Origin: Antedon mediterranea
Taxonomy: Eukaryota > Echinodermata > Crinoidea > Comatulida > Antedonidae
Assembly (NCBI RefSeq): GCF_964355755.1
Contig: NC_092672.1
Location: forward strand, 21,512,501-21,576,500
Direction: 5' to 3'
Length of the DNA stretch: 64,000 nt
This document shows positions 38,431 through 50,329 of this stretch, piece by piece. The notes beneath the pieces are model-generated. The model did no database searches and was not told the DNA's origin. It saw nothing but the letters and a program-made list of their open reading frames with translations. The position numbers and the translations under genes are program-made. The stretch's first letter is position 1. The number at the start of each line of letters is the position of its first letter.

Positions 38431-38831
38431 AACTCAACATTAATATTGTTACAATCAATATTTAGACTAATTTGTGTATATCAAACCTCTTAAAACGAAC
38501 AATGATTTGTTGGTACACTAACAAATCTTTCTTTAGAATAGTGCAGGCCATTATCTCTGATAATATAAAATAATAGATTTGCATTACATACAAAATAATA
38601 ACCATGTGCAAGGCTTCCAATTGAAATGAAAGTACCAAAGCAATCGATAAAATAGGATATGCTACACTCACAATAACTTGTATTATATAACACCTATATA
38701 AATTCCTGTCATTTGATTGGACGAATGTGGGTCACATGGCGTGCCATAGTACGCACTATTCAACGATCGTTAAATAGTACTTTTTGAAACATTTTTGTGT
38801 ACGAAAAAAAAACGTCTAGATGTTATATAAA

Positions 38832-38993
38832 ACAAATAATGAATGTTTTGTATTCGTGTAATGGTACAAATAATGGCACTTGGTGAATGATGAAAGGTTA
38901 TATCAACTTGGCTTTGCCTCGTTGATATAACCTTTCATCATTCACCTCGTGCCATTATTTGTACCATTGCACTCATAAACATTCATTATTTGT
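38832..38993. repeat. Long hairpin with ~74-bp arms
   Basis: The left arm (about 38832-38907) and right arm (about 38921-38993) are near-perfect reverse complements around a 13-base spacer; the inner arms read GGTTATATCAAC and GTTGATATAACC. A half-hairpin of the same family, split by a SINE, occurs at 54484-54760. It is probably a foldback MITE. Confidence 0.85.
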
Positions 38994-39436
38994 ATACTAG
39001 CTAATGCCACCATCACACCATACAGCAATGAACTATTTCTTTGCTCTATGATCGCACAAAGGATAATTTAAATATATTAAAGTTTTAAACAACTGAGTTT
39101 TTTACTGAAAGTAAAAGTTGGTACACTAAACCAATCCAGTAAATTAATATTTAAACAATATTAAATTTAAAAAAAGTTAAATAATTTAAATACCAGGCAA
39201 CAACATTTTTATGTAAAAACTGGAATAATAATAAAAATGTATACAAAAGTAGAAATAAAATTTAAAAAAGCTAATTTGATAGTATTTGTGTGCATTGCGT
39301 ATATGATCACACACACAGCAAATACAAGTTACAAATTGAATTTGAAAATTGACACTTAATGGATGTATAATTATATAAAATATTAATTAACCAATAAATA
39401 TGTAAAAGATGTAACTTGTATGATTTTATATTTTAG

Positions 39437-39535
39437 GTTGGACGCTCAGCTTTGCATTGGGCAGCTATGGCAGGTCACTCAGTCTGCTGTAACCTGCTGG
39501 TTGATGCAGGGTCAGACATCAATATCCAAGGCATA
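39437..39535 (+). CDS. Ankyrin-repeat gene, internal exon 3 (one repeat)
   Basis: TTTTAG acceptor, 99 bp in phase 0, then a perfect GTAAGT donor at 39536. It reads VGRSALHWAAMAGHSVCCNL then LVDAGSDINIQGI, a canonical 33-residue ankyrin repeat: SALHWAAMAGH first helix, second helix ending LLVDAGSDIN. Because the exon is a multiple of three in phase 0, the gene tolerates loss or gain of whole repeats by exon skipping. It lies about 18 kb after exon 2; an unrecognised exon may lie between. The gene's remaining exons are not recognised downstream in this window. Confidence 0.87.
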
Positions 39536-41986
39536 GTAAGTTATACATTCTTTCATAGTCATATTTTTTGATATTTTGTATTTTAAATATAATGATCTTA
39601 TGAGTAATAATATCTGCATGTTATAATGCTATTTAATGTTTTTATTTAACTGTATTGATGCTAGAATTGGCATTATTTGAAGTTTTTCAATATATTTTTT
39701 TTTCTGATATTTAGTCATAAAAATTGCTATGACTGTACATTTTGTCATGTTTAAACATTTCCATTGAACTCTTTGTAAAACAATGAAAACTACAGCAACA
39801 TACTATTGAAATATAATCCTTATTCCAAAGTGTAGATATACAGTAATTAAGTCGGAATTATGTACACTTCTATTACACAAAATTTCAATTTTTTTTAGTT
39901 CATTTTCACAAAACTGTTTATTAACTTTTGAAACACTATGAGATTCTACCTATATATCACAGAGGTACAAATGATCAAAGATGCTAGTTGATAGACATAT
40001 AGACTGTATTCATTTATTTTATAATTATTATCATACTCATTTGCCATACTCTCCGCCATACTCTCCTTTATTCCTTTCAACAACATCACCACCAACTCCA
40101 ACCACCTCCTGGTTATAGTCACCACCACCAATCCCAAGAATGATGATGCAGAATTTGGTTGAGAGCTAAAGTGATCTTTTAATACACACCACAATTATAG
40201 TTCTTTGTTATTAGGTTGTAATTATTTTTTCCATATGCAAGATACAGATAGTATATCTGCCACATTTATTCTTTATACGCAGGATTAACAAACATAAATA
40301 AAACTGAAATAGCGGCACAAATATAATTTGTAAGTTATTTACCGTACCTAGTTTTTAACAAATCACCTTACATAATAATTACAGTATCAAACCACCATTA
40401 CAATGTCATACAAAATGTAAAAATAAACAAATCATCATTAGCATGGTGATGATTGATCCATAGCAATATTTTTAGTCTATTTAAAAAAATGTTTATTTCT
40501 TAAAATTTATTTAGATATACATACACACATAGTAAATTATAGTAAACAAAAAATAAATGAAAATTGTTTAACACTAAACAACCTACATTAGCGGTGAAAT
40601 TATACCACTAAGAAACACAAGAAAGCTGAACTTAGACTTAAATGTTCTACACAACTGTAACAAGTTCAGAGTGTATCCAACATTTAACATTATGACATAT
40701 TTTAGACCACTGACAATGGTGATCACCAGTGCTTGGCAAAGTCTGCAGTTGCACTTTATATCATGTTTTATTCATTCATATTTATCTCCATCATCCAACT
40801 TTATCAAACAAAACTTTTTTGAGGATAAACATACAGTAGCTATATGTAAGGTTCAACTTTAATAATTTTAAAAAGTTTAACATTTTCTAACATTAATGTT
40901 AAAAGATTACTTTTAAAAGAACTTATATTATAATTTCAATTTTCAGTACAAGCTATTTAACAATTTAAAAAAAAGATATGCCAAGTTATTGTAGCATAAC
41001 TTTATATTTTAATCAATGGATGTAAATGACTTTGCATTATATAAATGTATTACAATTGTTTATAAACTCTTAATTGTTGTAGATTCTATTTCAGTACAAC
41101 CTTTTTTTAAAACTAATATTGACCTTGGTTCATCCTTGTTTCAGTTGATGGTCCTACCTTTTTAATAGAATTACATTCATGTTCACAGAGTAAATTAAGA
41201 TTTATCTCCTTTAAAATTAAATTCAATAAAACTATATCCCATAACAATTTTCCTATGAATAAATAGATGGAATTATTCTTAGTTTATTGATTTGATTCAG
41301 ACCAATTTCATACACATTTAGCAATATTTTTTTCATTTTTTAACTAATAATATGCATAGAAAATGTTTATTTTACAACTACAATACCTCATTAAGTAATT
41401 CATTTATTTACTTTGTTATGGCTTTAACTAGTTGAATTCTCTCATGGTACCAATATAAAGTCTTAATTGGCAATACATTTCTATTGATCATACATTCTAA
41501 TAATTTATGTTTCATAATAAAGGAAAAATAAACGGTGCGGGAAAAAACATTATCAGATGACTAAATATATGTAATATAACGTTTTAATACATTTCTGGTG
41601 TTTTTGTGCAACTTCAAATTTTTATTTTTGTGCTATAGTTTAGTAGTAAACTAAATTTATCTTCCCATTTCCACCCTTTAAGACAGAATAGTCCAACTTC
41701 CCTTCGCTTGTAGTAGAGCACCGTATCAAGAATGTTAAATAACAGACAAGAGACATAAAATTGCTTGTCTACATACACTTTATTCACAGTACACATATGG
41801 CTGAATGCATATAACAACATTACTATAAGCCCAAAAACCTTTAACACGTGGCTTACCTTTCATCGGTCATGCTTTTTTAACAACCTACCTTAAACCCCTG
41901 CGTTAGCGGCTGAGGTAACACCAACCCAGCGAATGCTATGCAGTCCAAATAGATACTTATTGTACCCACATCTTCGTAAAATATCA
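39536..41986. repeat. Intronic sequence, partly a diverged copy of 50330-51700 (block E)
   Basis: No exon recognised. Patches match the later region in order: ATGATCAAAGATGCTAGTTG (39969 and 50809), GCCATACTCTC (near 40043 and 50882), GTAATTATTTTTTCCATA (near 40217 and 51009), and ACCAGTGCT followed by GTCTG (near 40728 and 51614). Divergence is much greater than in blocks A to D, so this is an older duplication. Small open frames here are not supported as genes. Confidence 0.5.
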
Positions 41987-43123
41987 TTAAAATGGACCTG
42001 AAATGGATTTTCGATTTTTTTCATTTTAGAATGATGTTTTGGGGGCTATTAGGTGTTGCTAGAATGTATATTGTTACAAAATATAAATTGGCCCTTTTAG
42101 GGAAAGCCCCATTTGAAAATCAAAAAAATTCGCGGGTGACGTCACTTTGCGAATATATTCCTATCCCTCCAATGGAAAATTTGCAGTTTTTTGGCTATAA
42201 CTCTTGAAATCTATGGAGTATTTTCTAAAAAATGCTTGTGCATTTGCAGAAACGAATTTAGAATTTTTTTAGATAAAATTATTACCGTATAAACGGTTAT
42301 TCATCGAGTAAATGACGATTTAAAATCTTAAAATCAACGGTTTTTTTCTGGCAATACCGAAGTTGGCCTGGCAAGGTTGTCCGGGATACAGCTCCGTGCG
42401 CAATGATGCGTATCCATATTTTCCGTTTCGTGTATTTTATATATCGTTCGTAATTTATACTGCTAAATTGTGTTAGTTTCTTTAGTTTTTAGTTTAGCAG
42501 AATTAAATTATTAATATGAGATGATAATTTATTTGTCACGAATCAGGCAGTTCGAAAACGAATTTATTCATATTTTACTTTGGCTTGACAATGAGCGCAG
42601 CAAGTTGTTGATATCGCTTTGGTCCTTGGATGCACATGAAACGGAGCCTCGCCGCATGATGTAGGTGGTGGATCGACTCCGCGCTCTGGATTGGGGGCCT
42701 AGGCCTAGTAACGGTTTGGGAGGTAGGCCTTCTAAATTCGGGTTTTAGAACAAACGAAGTACATTTTAGGGACCTATATTTCAACAACATTAGATATTGA
42801 ATAAATTACTATTAGTGTCAACGCTTCGCGTATCTTTCCAGGCCGTCGATCATTCACTGACTATCGGGCGGCATACACGCTCTCGATATCATCGTATGTA
42901 TATGTGACGTCGTGAATATAGAGGCTTCCGACGGCCGTTGAAATAGAATATTGCAATGGCGTGAGTAATTTTCGCTAATTTACCATGGTATCTTAAAATT
43001 TCGTTTTTACTCAAAATACTATACATTTTGTTTTTATTTGTGTGGGTTTGTGTTAATTTGATACATTTAAATAACATGTGTGAATTTTTTGAAAATCGAA
43101 ATTCCATTTCAGGTCCATTTTAA
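41987..43123. mobile_element. TTAA-flanked inverted-repeat element, 1.13 kb
   Basis: TTAA at 41987-41990 and 43120-43123 flank inverted repeats beginning AATGGACCTGAAATGG, mirrored as CCATTTCAGGTCCATT; similarity continues inward through TTTCGATTTT. TTAA on both sides fits a piggyBac-like target, though the ends do not start with the usual CCC. No transposase is encoded; the open frame at 41992-42207 begins inside the left repeat and shows no domain. A TGACGTCAC box (near 42137) and GTGACGTCG (near 42903) are present. Confidence 0.68.
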
Positions 43124-43590
43124 ACAGCACGGCAGCGTGAATAGGACATCTTTCTAGCATGTGCCTACTAGTTGATTTCACTGACTAAATAGTGCTAATG
43201 TGGTTCCATGCCTTCTACTCTCTATATCAGCATGTATAAAGACCCAGGTATCTGTCTCCAACAATAATGTCCAACCACCAATAGTTTTGATAGTTCAAAC
43301 ACTGAATTATTTAATATTTTAAATAAACCAAAATAAATTTACACTATCTAGTATCTTTGTAAAAAATTTATAAAATATGCACTTGATGTTAATTTTCATT
43401 TTACCCAAACCTTGTATTATTTTAGATAAATACAGAATTTAATTTACAGTATTTTGGTACAAAACTATGGAACCAAGACCTTCTGTTTCTGAATTATTTC
43501 TTGTAGATGTTAAAACTTTGATTAGTTTTATAAACTACACCTTTTCACCTTTTGTCAATTATATAAGAATGTAATTATTCTGTTACTGAC
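43124..43590. other. Non-coding stretch
   Basis: No gene or structured repeat was recognised. Confidence 0.4.
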
Positions 43591-44961
43591 ATTTAATGAT
43601 TCAGGTTTCTCCTTCATCTAATGTTCAAGCAGTATTGTTATAATTTTTTTTTATTGAGAATTGTCCTATAATTTCACATATAAATTTATTATTCCCTCCT
43701 TCATCAAAATAAAATGTACAATGACTTAGGAATGTATTTAATAATTGCCTTGATTTAATGCACAACTATTAATTTAGATTGTATACTGGCTTTTTCTTTT
43801 ATCCAAATGTACATATGAAAAACATAAGCACTCATTTTGAGGACTTGTGATGAGTTGAAAATCAAATAACAATTATTATCTAGTTAAAGTTCAATACAAT
43901 TTTTTCTGTAAAGGTCAAATGAATACAAAACAGAAAATATATTTAGGTTACATTAATTTGTTTAAAAAGTAGCATGAAAATATATAAAATAAAATACATG
44001 AATAAAGGTAATGACCATTACAGGAACCAAAACTTAAAACTAATAAATAAATTCAAAAGAAATATAGACAATAGCATATTATTTCATCAGAAAAGTAGTT
44101 GGACAGATAGTGATTTTTCAAATATCATTTAAAAGTTTTTACAATTAGAAACAATGATTAAATCAAGACTACTCCACTTATATTTGGGGTATCACTTGGT
44201 TTGTCAATTAAAAAATTAAATATATTTTTGTTAAATACCTAATTTTGTGGTTAAGCATCATTTGTTGGTTTATAATTGCTAAACCTTCACTCTCGGATTA
44301 GAAGGGGCGTAATCACCAGCCCAAACAATGTTACAGTACTGTATAAGTAAAACATTTTATTTTAATTTCTTTAGAATACCAATATATTTAGATATTTTAT
44401 TTGATTCAAATTGTTGGCAGCCAATAATCTAAAAGACCAAGGAATGATACTTCACTTTTTCTTTAAATTAATTTTCTATTAAAAAACATAACAATTGTTG
44501 TTTGTAAGTTTATATCTAATACAATTAGTTTTAGCCGTATTAATTAATAATTGGTTTGTAGTAAACCATTCACTAGCTTATTTAAATCTAAATTAAAAAA
44601 TTTCAACAAGACATCAATATTGTTATTAAAATATAATAAAGTTGTATCATCTGCAAAAAAAAAGGTTGTCTGGAAGATTTACTAATTATTAATTTGAAAT
44701 AATGATTTTCATCTGTAAAATAGCTTTTAAACTAATCTAAGAAAGGCCCCAAAATACCATAACGAAACAACTTGAAAATATCATGGTTAACAACATCAAC
44801 ATTTTTTGATAAATCTAGAAAAGTACTTCATGAAATTAATTGTTTTCAAATGCAGTATTAACACAATTAGTGAGTTCAAGAAAAGCATGACAAGTGGTAT
44901 TGTATGCATACATTTTTCATTATTTTTTGAAAAAAAATGGGTAAAATTAAGATTGGTAAAT

Positions 44962-46331
44962 TAAGTGGGATTGCAGCTACGCTTATTCCAGGTGGAAGAA
45001 CTCTTCATTCGACCTTCAAAATTCCATTAGATGTTCAATACAGAGTTCACCCAACATGCAGTATTAATAAAAACTCAGCCCTAGCTTCTATATTTAGGGA
45101 AACCAGAGGACTAATCGTCGATGAAGCTCTAATGACCCACAAATCAGCATATGAGGCCATGGATTACACATTGCGAAACATCACAGCAATAGCACATTCA
45201 TTCGGTGGTATTCCAACATTGTTGTGTGGTGATAAGCGCCAGATACCCCCTGTAGTGAAAAACGGTACTCGAGTCAATGTTATTGATGCTGCTATTCAAC
45301 AACATCAAAACCTACAAAATGTCCACAAATATGAGAGTACATCTAGCAAACAGCTCTGAAGAGTTTTCTGAATTTCTTTTATCAATTGATGAAGGACGTT
45401 TTCAAGTTCTCCTACCTCCAGATACAATCAAGTTGCCAGCATTCATAAACCATTGTGCAAGTTCTAATGCATTAATCGATGCTGTATATGGCCAAATTCT
45501 GAACCATTCTACTGACCATCAATGGTTTCTGGAAAGATCCGTCCTTGCTCCACTAAATGAAACAGTGAATCAAATTAATTATTCAGTCCTTACTAACTAC
45601 CCTGGAGAACTAAAACAATTTAAATCAATTGACTCTACTTTGACTAATGAAGAAGCCGTACATTTTCCCGTTGAGTTTCTCAATTCTATCGACATATCAG
45701 CACTACCGCCTCACTTACTGTTACTTAAAGTTGGATGTCCCATTATAGTGCTCAGATCATTGGATCCACCTAATATAACTAATGGAACTAGATGTATCCA
45801 CAAACTAAATCAAAATGTTCTCGAGGTGGTAATTTTAAACGGACCAGGAGCAGGAAAACGTGCACTTATACCGAGAATTCCGTTGACACCTTCAGACGGT
45901 GACCTGCCGTTTACATTTAAACGCCTTCAATATCCCATAAGACTGTCTTTTGCTATGACCATAAATAAGTCACAGGGTCAAACGTTCAGAAGTGTTGGCA
46001 TACACCTAGATACAACGGTTTTTTCACATGGCATGCTGTATGTTGCCCTGTCAAGAGTTGGTTCACCTGAACACTTACATGTATATGTACCAGATTCAAA
46101 TACGTGAAATGTTGTATATCACGAACTACTGATGAACTAGGCCTAACTGGAATAACTGAATACACACAAACTACTACTATGGAGGTAAATACTACATTGT
46201 TGCTCTGAGTGTTCTAATGTGTATTACAAAGAGTCACTCTTTCTATCATTATTTCTATTGACAGTCAAGGTCTGATCCTTGAGTGTAATCAATGCAACAA
46301 ACTCCCGCCCTGGAGCGAGTATCTTTGCTAG
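44962..46331 (+). mobile_element. 5'-truncated Helitron fragment with 3' terminus
   Basis: At about 44962 the sequence departs from its block-D partner (which reads AAGATTGGTAAATATTAAAA near 26533) and enters helicase coding. The 3' side has a short bulged hairpin (ACTCCCGC loop CCTGGA, GCGAGT, 46301-46320) followed by ATCTTTG and CTAG at 46328-46331, then T. That is the Helitron terminus: hairpin, CTRR, then host T. Helitrons move by rolling-circle replication with a Rep-helicase protein; the Rep nuclease part and helicase motif I are missing here. Confidence 0.75.
44964..46140 (+). pseudogene. Helitron Pif1-like helicase, C-terminal part, frameshifted
   Basis: First frame (44964-45359): SGIAATLIPGGRTLHSTFKI, then the DE-box strand GLIVDEALM (motif II) and LLCGDKRQIPPV (motif III). 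A one-base frameshift between about 45300 and 45330 moves the reading to a second frame that resumes at TNMRVHLANSSEEFSEFLLS and reaches LSFAMTINKSQGQTF (motif V region) and MLYVALSRVGSPEHLHVYV (motif VI). A TGA at 46105-46107 interrupts just before NVVYHELLMN and a TAG at 46138-46140, the usual Helitron C-terminus being NVVYxEvL. The Walker A motif is absent. With truncation, frameshift and stop, it is non-functional. Confidence 0.88.
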
Positions 46332-46679
46332 TAATTGATAAGATGATACAAAATAATTATTAATTAGATTATGCTTATTAATTTGATTAAAACAATGTTG
46401 TATTCTCTCACAATATTCCAAAATCTTCATGATTTAAATTTTGAAAACAATTAATTTATAATAACAGCAAAATGTTCTATGTTATTATATTTCAGTTCAC
46501 TTAAATAAAGCCAATTATAAAATTCTTTTTTGTTTTATTGATTTATAAAAAGCTAATCAGATAGTTCTTTTGTCAATAATAAATCTGGTCATATTTTGTA
46601 ATAAATAAAAACTGAAATAAAATGTTCATAACATATTTTATTAAATACATTATGCATACAGTATGACAAAGATGGTAGC

Positions 46680-47100
46680 CGGCAGATCATCTATCACATA
46701 AAAGTGTGTTGTCTTCAAATCATAGCCTTAGCTTTTCGAATCACAATGGATCTCTACAAATGATAATGTGTCTTGGGCATAGATCTTCACCTTAATTTTT
46801 CCAGTTCAGTATGCATTTTCAATCGAAATATTATTTAAGCCAAGATCAGTTTTAAAATATGTTCTTTACAAGTTGCATTTGATCTTTTCCTTGATGTCAC
46901 CTAGCAATTCAGCTTCCATGTAGAGTATCCTGTTTAGATTTAATGTTCACACATTCATGTCAAACTATCCGTTGTAGCTTTAAATTTATCCTTAGTTTTA
47001 CTTTGAAGTTCCATAACATTTCTGTTTAGCAATGCTTGTTAGCCTTGCTTTAGTGATGCTCTTTCCTTGTCAATCCTAGTATTTATGTCAGCTGCTAAGC
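46680..47100 (-). pseudogene. Possible antisense ORF1-like remnant, second copy
   Basis: Paralogue of 28560-29060 with several short deletions. It adds no independent evidence for function; the minus-strand reading is broken in the same region. Confidence 0.15.
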
Positions 47101-48315
47101 TACTGTACCCATGGCTTTAGATTTGCCGAATGATTAACTGTTGGGAATTAAATATTATGCAGAGCAAGTATGTCTTCACTCAGAGATGTCCATAGCACTT
47201 TAATTTTACTGTAAATAAGAATTTGGGTTCTCTACACTAAAGGTTATTCACATGACAGTATGTAATAGTGATATGTAAAAGGAATTTAATAATAAATCAT
47301 AATCATCAGAAATAGAACAATTTATTTAATTAATACAATAGATAATCATTTCAATTTGTAGCATTCAAAAATACAGTAGGAGGGTTTGTTTATAATTTAA
47401 TAATTGTATTACTCGATGGGTAGACACCCCTAAAATGTAATTTTTTTTAACTTCATCTTTGGTATTCTTTGAAAATTACCTTTTTTTTCAATGAGCTTGC
47501 CTGAATCTTTGACTGTCTGGTGTTTTCGATTCTCCTTCTCCTTCCTTTTTATTTGGATATAATATCATATTTTGTATCATCTTCTTCCCAACTTTTTTAT
47601 TTTTTTTTTCTGGGAGCCTAGGCGTAAAGTTTTTAAACTTATATAGGTTTCCTTCCACACTATGTTTTTTGTTGGTTATTATTACAAGTGTTTATATAAT
47701 GATTATTTTATGTATTTTTAATATATGTGTGGAGAACATTTATTGAATATTTATTTATTGAATATTGAACAAATCAAATCAAATAAAAAAAAATCATAAT
47801 ATAATAAAGTTGTGTATGTATGCTAAAAATGCCTTAGTAAACATGTTGTATATGAATACCATTGGGCTACTGGATTAAATTTTGGTTTATATCTAGTAGG
47901 AATACAATTAATGTGCATTACTAGAGTAAGCTAAGCTAGTGGCATGTTTTGAAATTAAAATGACCATTTTGATTAACTGGCATTACATAAATGAAAGTTA
48001 AACTATTGTTTAATAGTGAGTATACGTGTACGCTTTAAATGTTATGATTTTCTAAAAACCAAATGATGGTTACCTCACTAATAGAGTTAGCCTAGGCTTC
48101 TAGGATTATAATAGGCCTACCTAGCAGACAATATTTTTGTGAATAGAATAATTAAATAAAATACTTTTTGTCTTTTCCTATTTGGTCATTTGAATCAATC
48201 AAATTGAAAAAATACATTTATAGTTGTGACTACATTAGGTGTTCTGTAAATCATATTTTTTTCTGTTACTTAGACATTTTTTCATTCTTACTTCTTAAAG
48301 TATGTCACTGTAGTA

Positions 48316-48860
48316 AAAGAATTGTCATGCAACATGGAAATATTGCTGTTTTAGGACATAGCATCATAACTCAGGTTTTCATAGCCATACAAGACTCTCC
48401 TAATTTTAACCAGGATTTGTATGGTTTCAGGCTTTTACAGTTTTTAATATTGTATTGGTGTTATGTGTGTCAGTTATTTCAAACCTAAACTTTTAACTCT
48501 TTAGGATTTTAATAAACTTCAACAGTGTATTTTCGTTTTTGAACATGTCGTCAAAAAACTCCCTTCTTATTTTTCTTAACCAAATTTCTTAAATTTTCTT
48601 AACAAACTCCGTAATCCACTTTTAATACTAGGGCCTCACACGCCCTTCATCTTCCTTTAACTAAACTTTCTTTAATTCAACACAATGTCTAATTAATAAG
48701 TGCCTCTAAATTATTGAATGCACTTCCTAATGATATCACATGTACCCCGATCTCAAGCAATTGTTTTCTGTATTTTCATCAAATTACTAGTATATTTTAA
48801 ATGATTATTGTCAGTCGTTTTTCATCTCCTCTGTCCCATATGGCTAAAAAATTCCAATAA
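48316..48860 (+). pseudogene. LINE ORF2 3' end remnant in block D copy 2
   Basis: DFNKLQQCIFVFEHVVKKLP followed by SYF (near 48506-48575) matches the LQxCxFxF...LPSYF region of CR1/L2-type ORF2 C-termini. Further on, NSVIH, TRPSSSF and finally SASKLLNALPNDITCTPISS fit the known order of blocks ending in WNxLP. Several frameshifts and stops separate them. Copy 1 of block D lacks the first 370 bp, so either a deletion occurred there or an insertion here. The identification is by motif order, not by search. Confidence 0.5.
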
Positions 48861-49341
48861 TTTCTTTAAATTGTATTAATCTATTAATCAGTTTTCCTTG
48901 TTGTAATCTTTTGTGGTCATTTTTAGATTTTATTTTGCATATGTTTTATGCACACATTATGTTTGTGAACAAGCTCCATTACAAAAAGGATTTTATTATT
49001 ATTATTATATTATAACTTATATTATCAAGGTTCTTTTATTTTTGAATGAATCCCAAAAGTTTGAGATCTGTCAGTCTTTATAGTGTAAAGCTGGGGTTAA
49101 GACAGAGCTAAAATCCTCTGGATAGGAAATAGGGTAGTATAAACTCTTGAGATGGTGAAAAATGTTTTGCAGAGCAAAGTTTTTAATGGAATTTTTATTT
49201 TATGACCCCCCCCCCCCACCACACCCCCAACTAAAAAAGTTTTAGATTACATCGTTCCTCTTGAGTTTATTTTGTAGTATAAATGAAGCAGGGCCTCCTG
49301 AGCTCAATTTGATTCTTTCAAAGTTAAAATAATATATATAC

Positions 49342-50329
49342 CGTAGTTCCTCGGGTATAATCCCACCTCGAGTATAATCCCACCCCCGACTTTAAGTGTG
49401 TCATCCATTGGAATAGTTTTATTGCCAGTATTGTATGTCTGTGGATTTTCCATCTGAATTGACATAGCAGCAATCAATCATTGTGCCACTTATGAATTTC
49501 ATGTGTGAGAGCATTTCCGGCCATCTAGATGTGTCATTTAACCAAATTTGCTTTAAATCCCGCTCCCTTTTCAGATCCTGGCTAAGGCCCTGGACATTTG
49601 GGCAATCCCCTTACGATAGTCCTGCTACCGCCCCTGTAAATAATTCTAAGCATGTGAAACAAAATACTGATTATTGATTATTTGAAAGTGGATAATTTAA
49701 AACATAAAATATGTTGGTATCATATGGATGACACACACACAGAGTGATATATCACTTTGTTAGTTTTTCTGTCTTGTGCTGCTATCTGTATCGTGGTATT
49801 CAAGCTTTAAAGTTTAAAAAAATTAAGATAAAATGAGTTGAATATTTATTATTGAAATGAGTAATTATTATTCAATTACATAATAAAAAATTAGTTTTGA
49901 TAGCTGAATTCAATTAGCTTGGTGTTTATGAACATTACTATTACTACATTAATACATAACTTGCTTGCTCATCTTGATTGTGCTAAATACTTATGCTAGG
50001 GTTTTATTTCTAGATTTTTCGTCCTCTTTTAATTCTATACAATCAAGTATTTTAATGAAATCAGTAAAACAGCTTAAAGAATAATAGGAACTAAAGAGAA
50101 CACTAAAGATATTGTTAAAAGTGCAATAAGTAAAAAGTAATTATGTCGGATGAGTATCACCCTTCCTCACCATTATCTTGTCTTTAGTAAGTCAGGGTGT
50201 TTAATATTGTTGGTGTTCCACTTTAGTGCTTGTTGACAATTAGGCTTAAATATAGTTGTTACTGTGTGCAAAACAATATCAGTTTTTTGTGGCAACAGTG
50301 TACAGTTATATGCTCTAATTTAAAATATA
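49342..50329. other. Non-coding stretch with a CTCGGGTATAATCCCACC repeat
   Basis: At 49342-49388 the unit CTCG(G/A)GTATAATCCCACC occurs twice in tandem after CCGTAGTTC, probably the end of a dispersed element. No gene is recognised in the rest. The 64-codon open frame at 49483-49677 has no known domain. Confidence 0.45.

Larger units (their letters stand above)
43591..49341. repeat. Duplicated block D, copy 2
   Basis: Same-orientation copy of 25095-31896. It carries the Helitron helicase fragment (44962-46331) and about 370 bp of LINE (48316-48688) and about 125 bp near 49075-49200 not present in copy 1. It ends where a CTCGGGTATAATCCCACC repeat begins. Confidence 0.75.

Noticed and set aside
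48168-48488. 106-codon open frame with hydrophobic stretches
   Set aside because: It spans a junction between block D and inserted LINE-like sequence and has no recognised motif.
50160-50300. Possible fourth ankyrin exon upstream of block E copy 2
   Set aside because: The expected ALHWAA-GH pattern could not be found in any frame.
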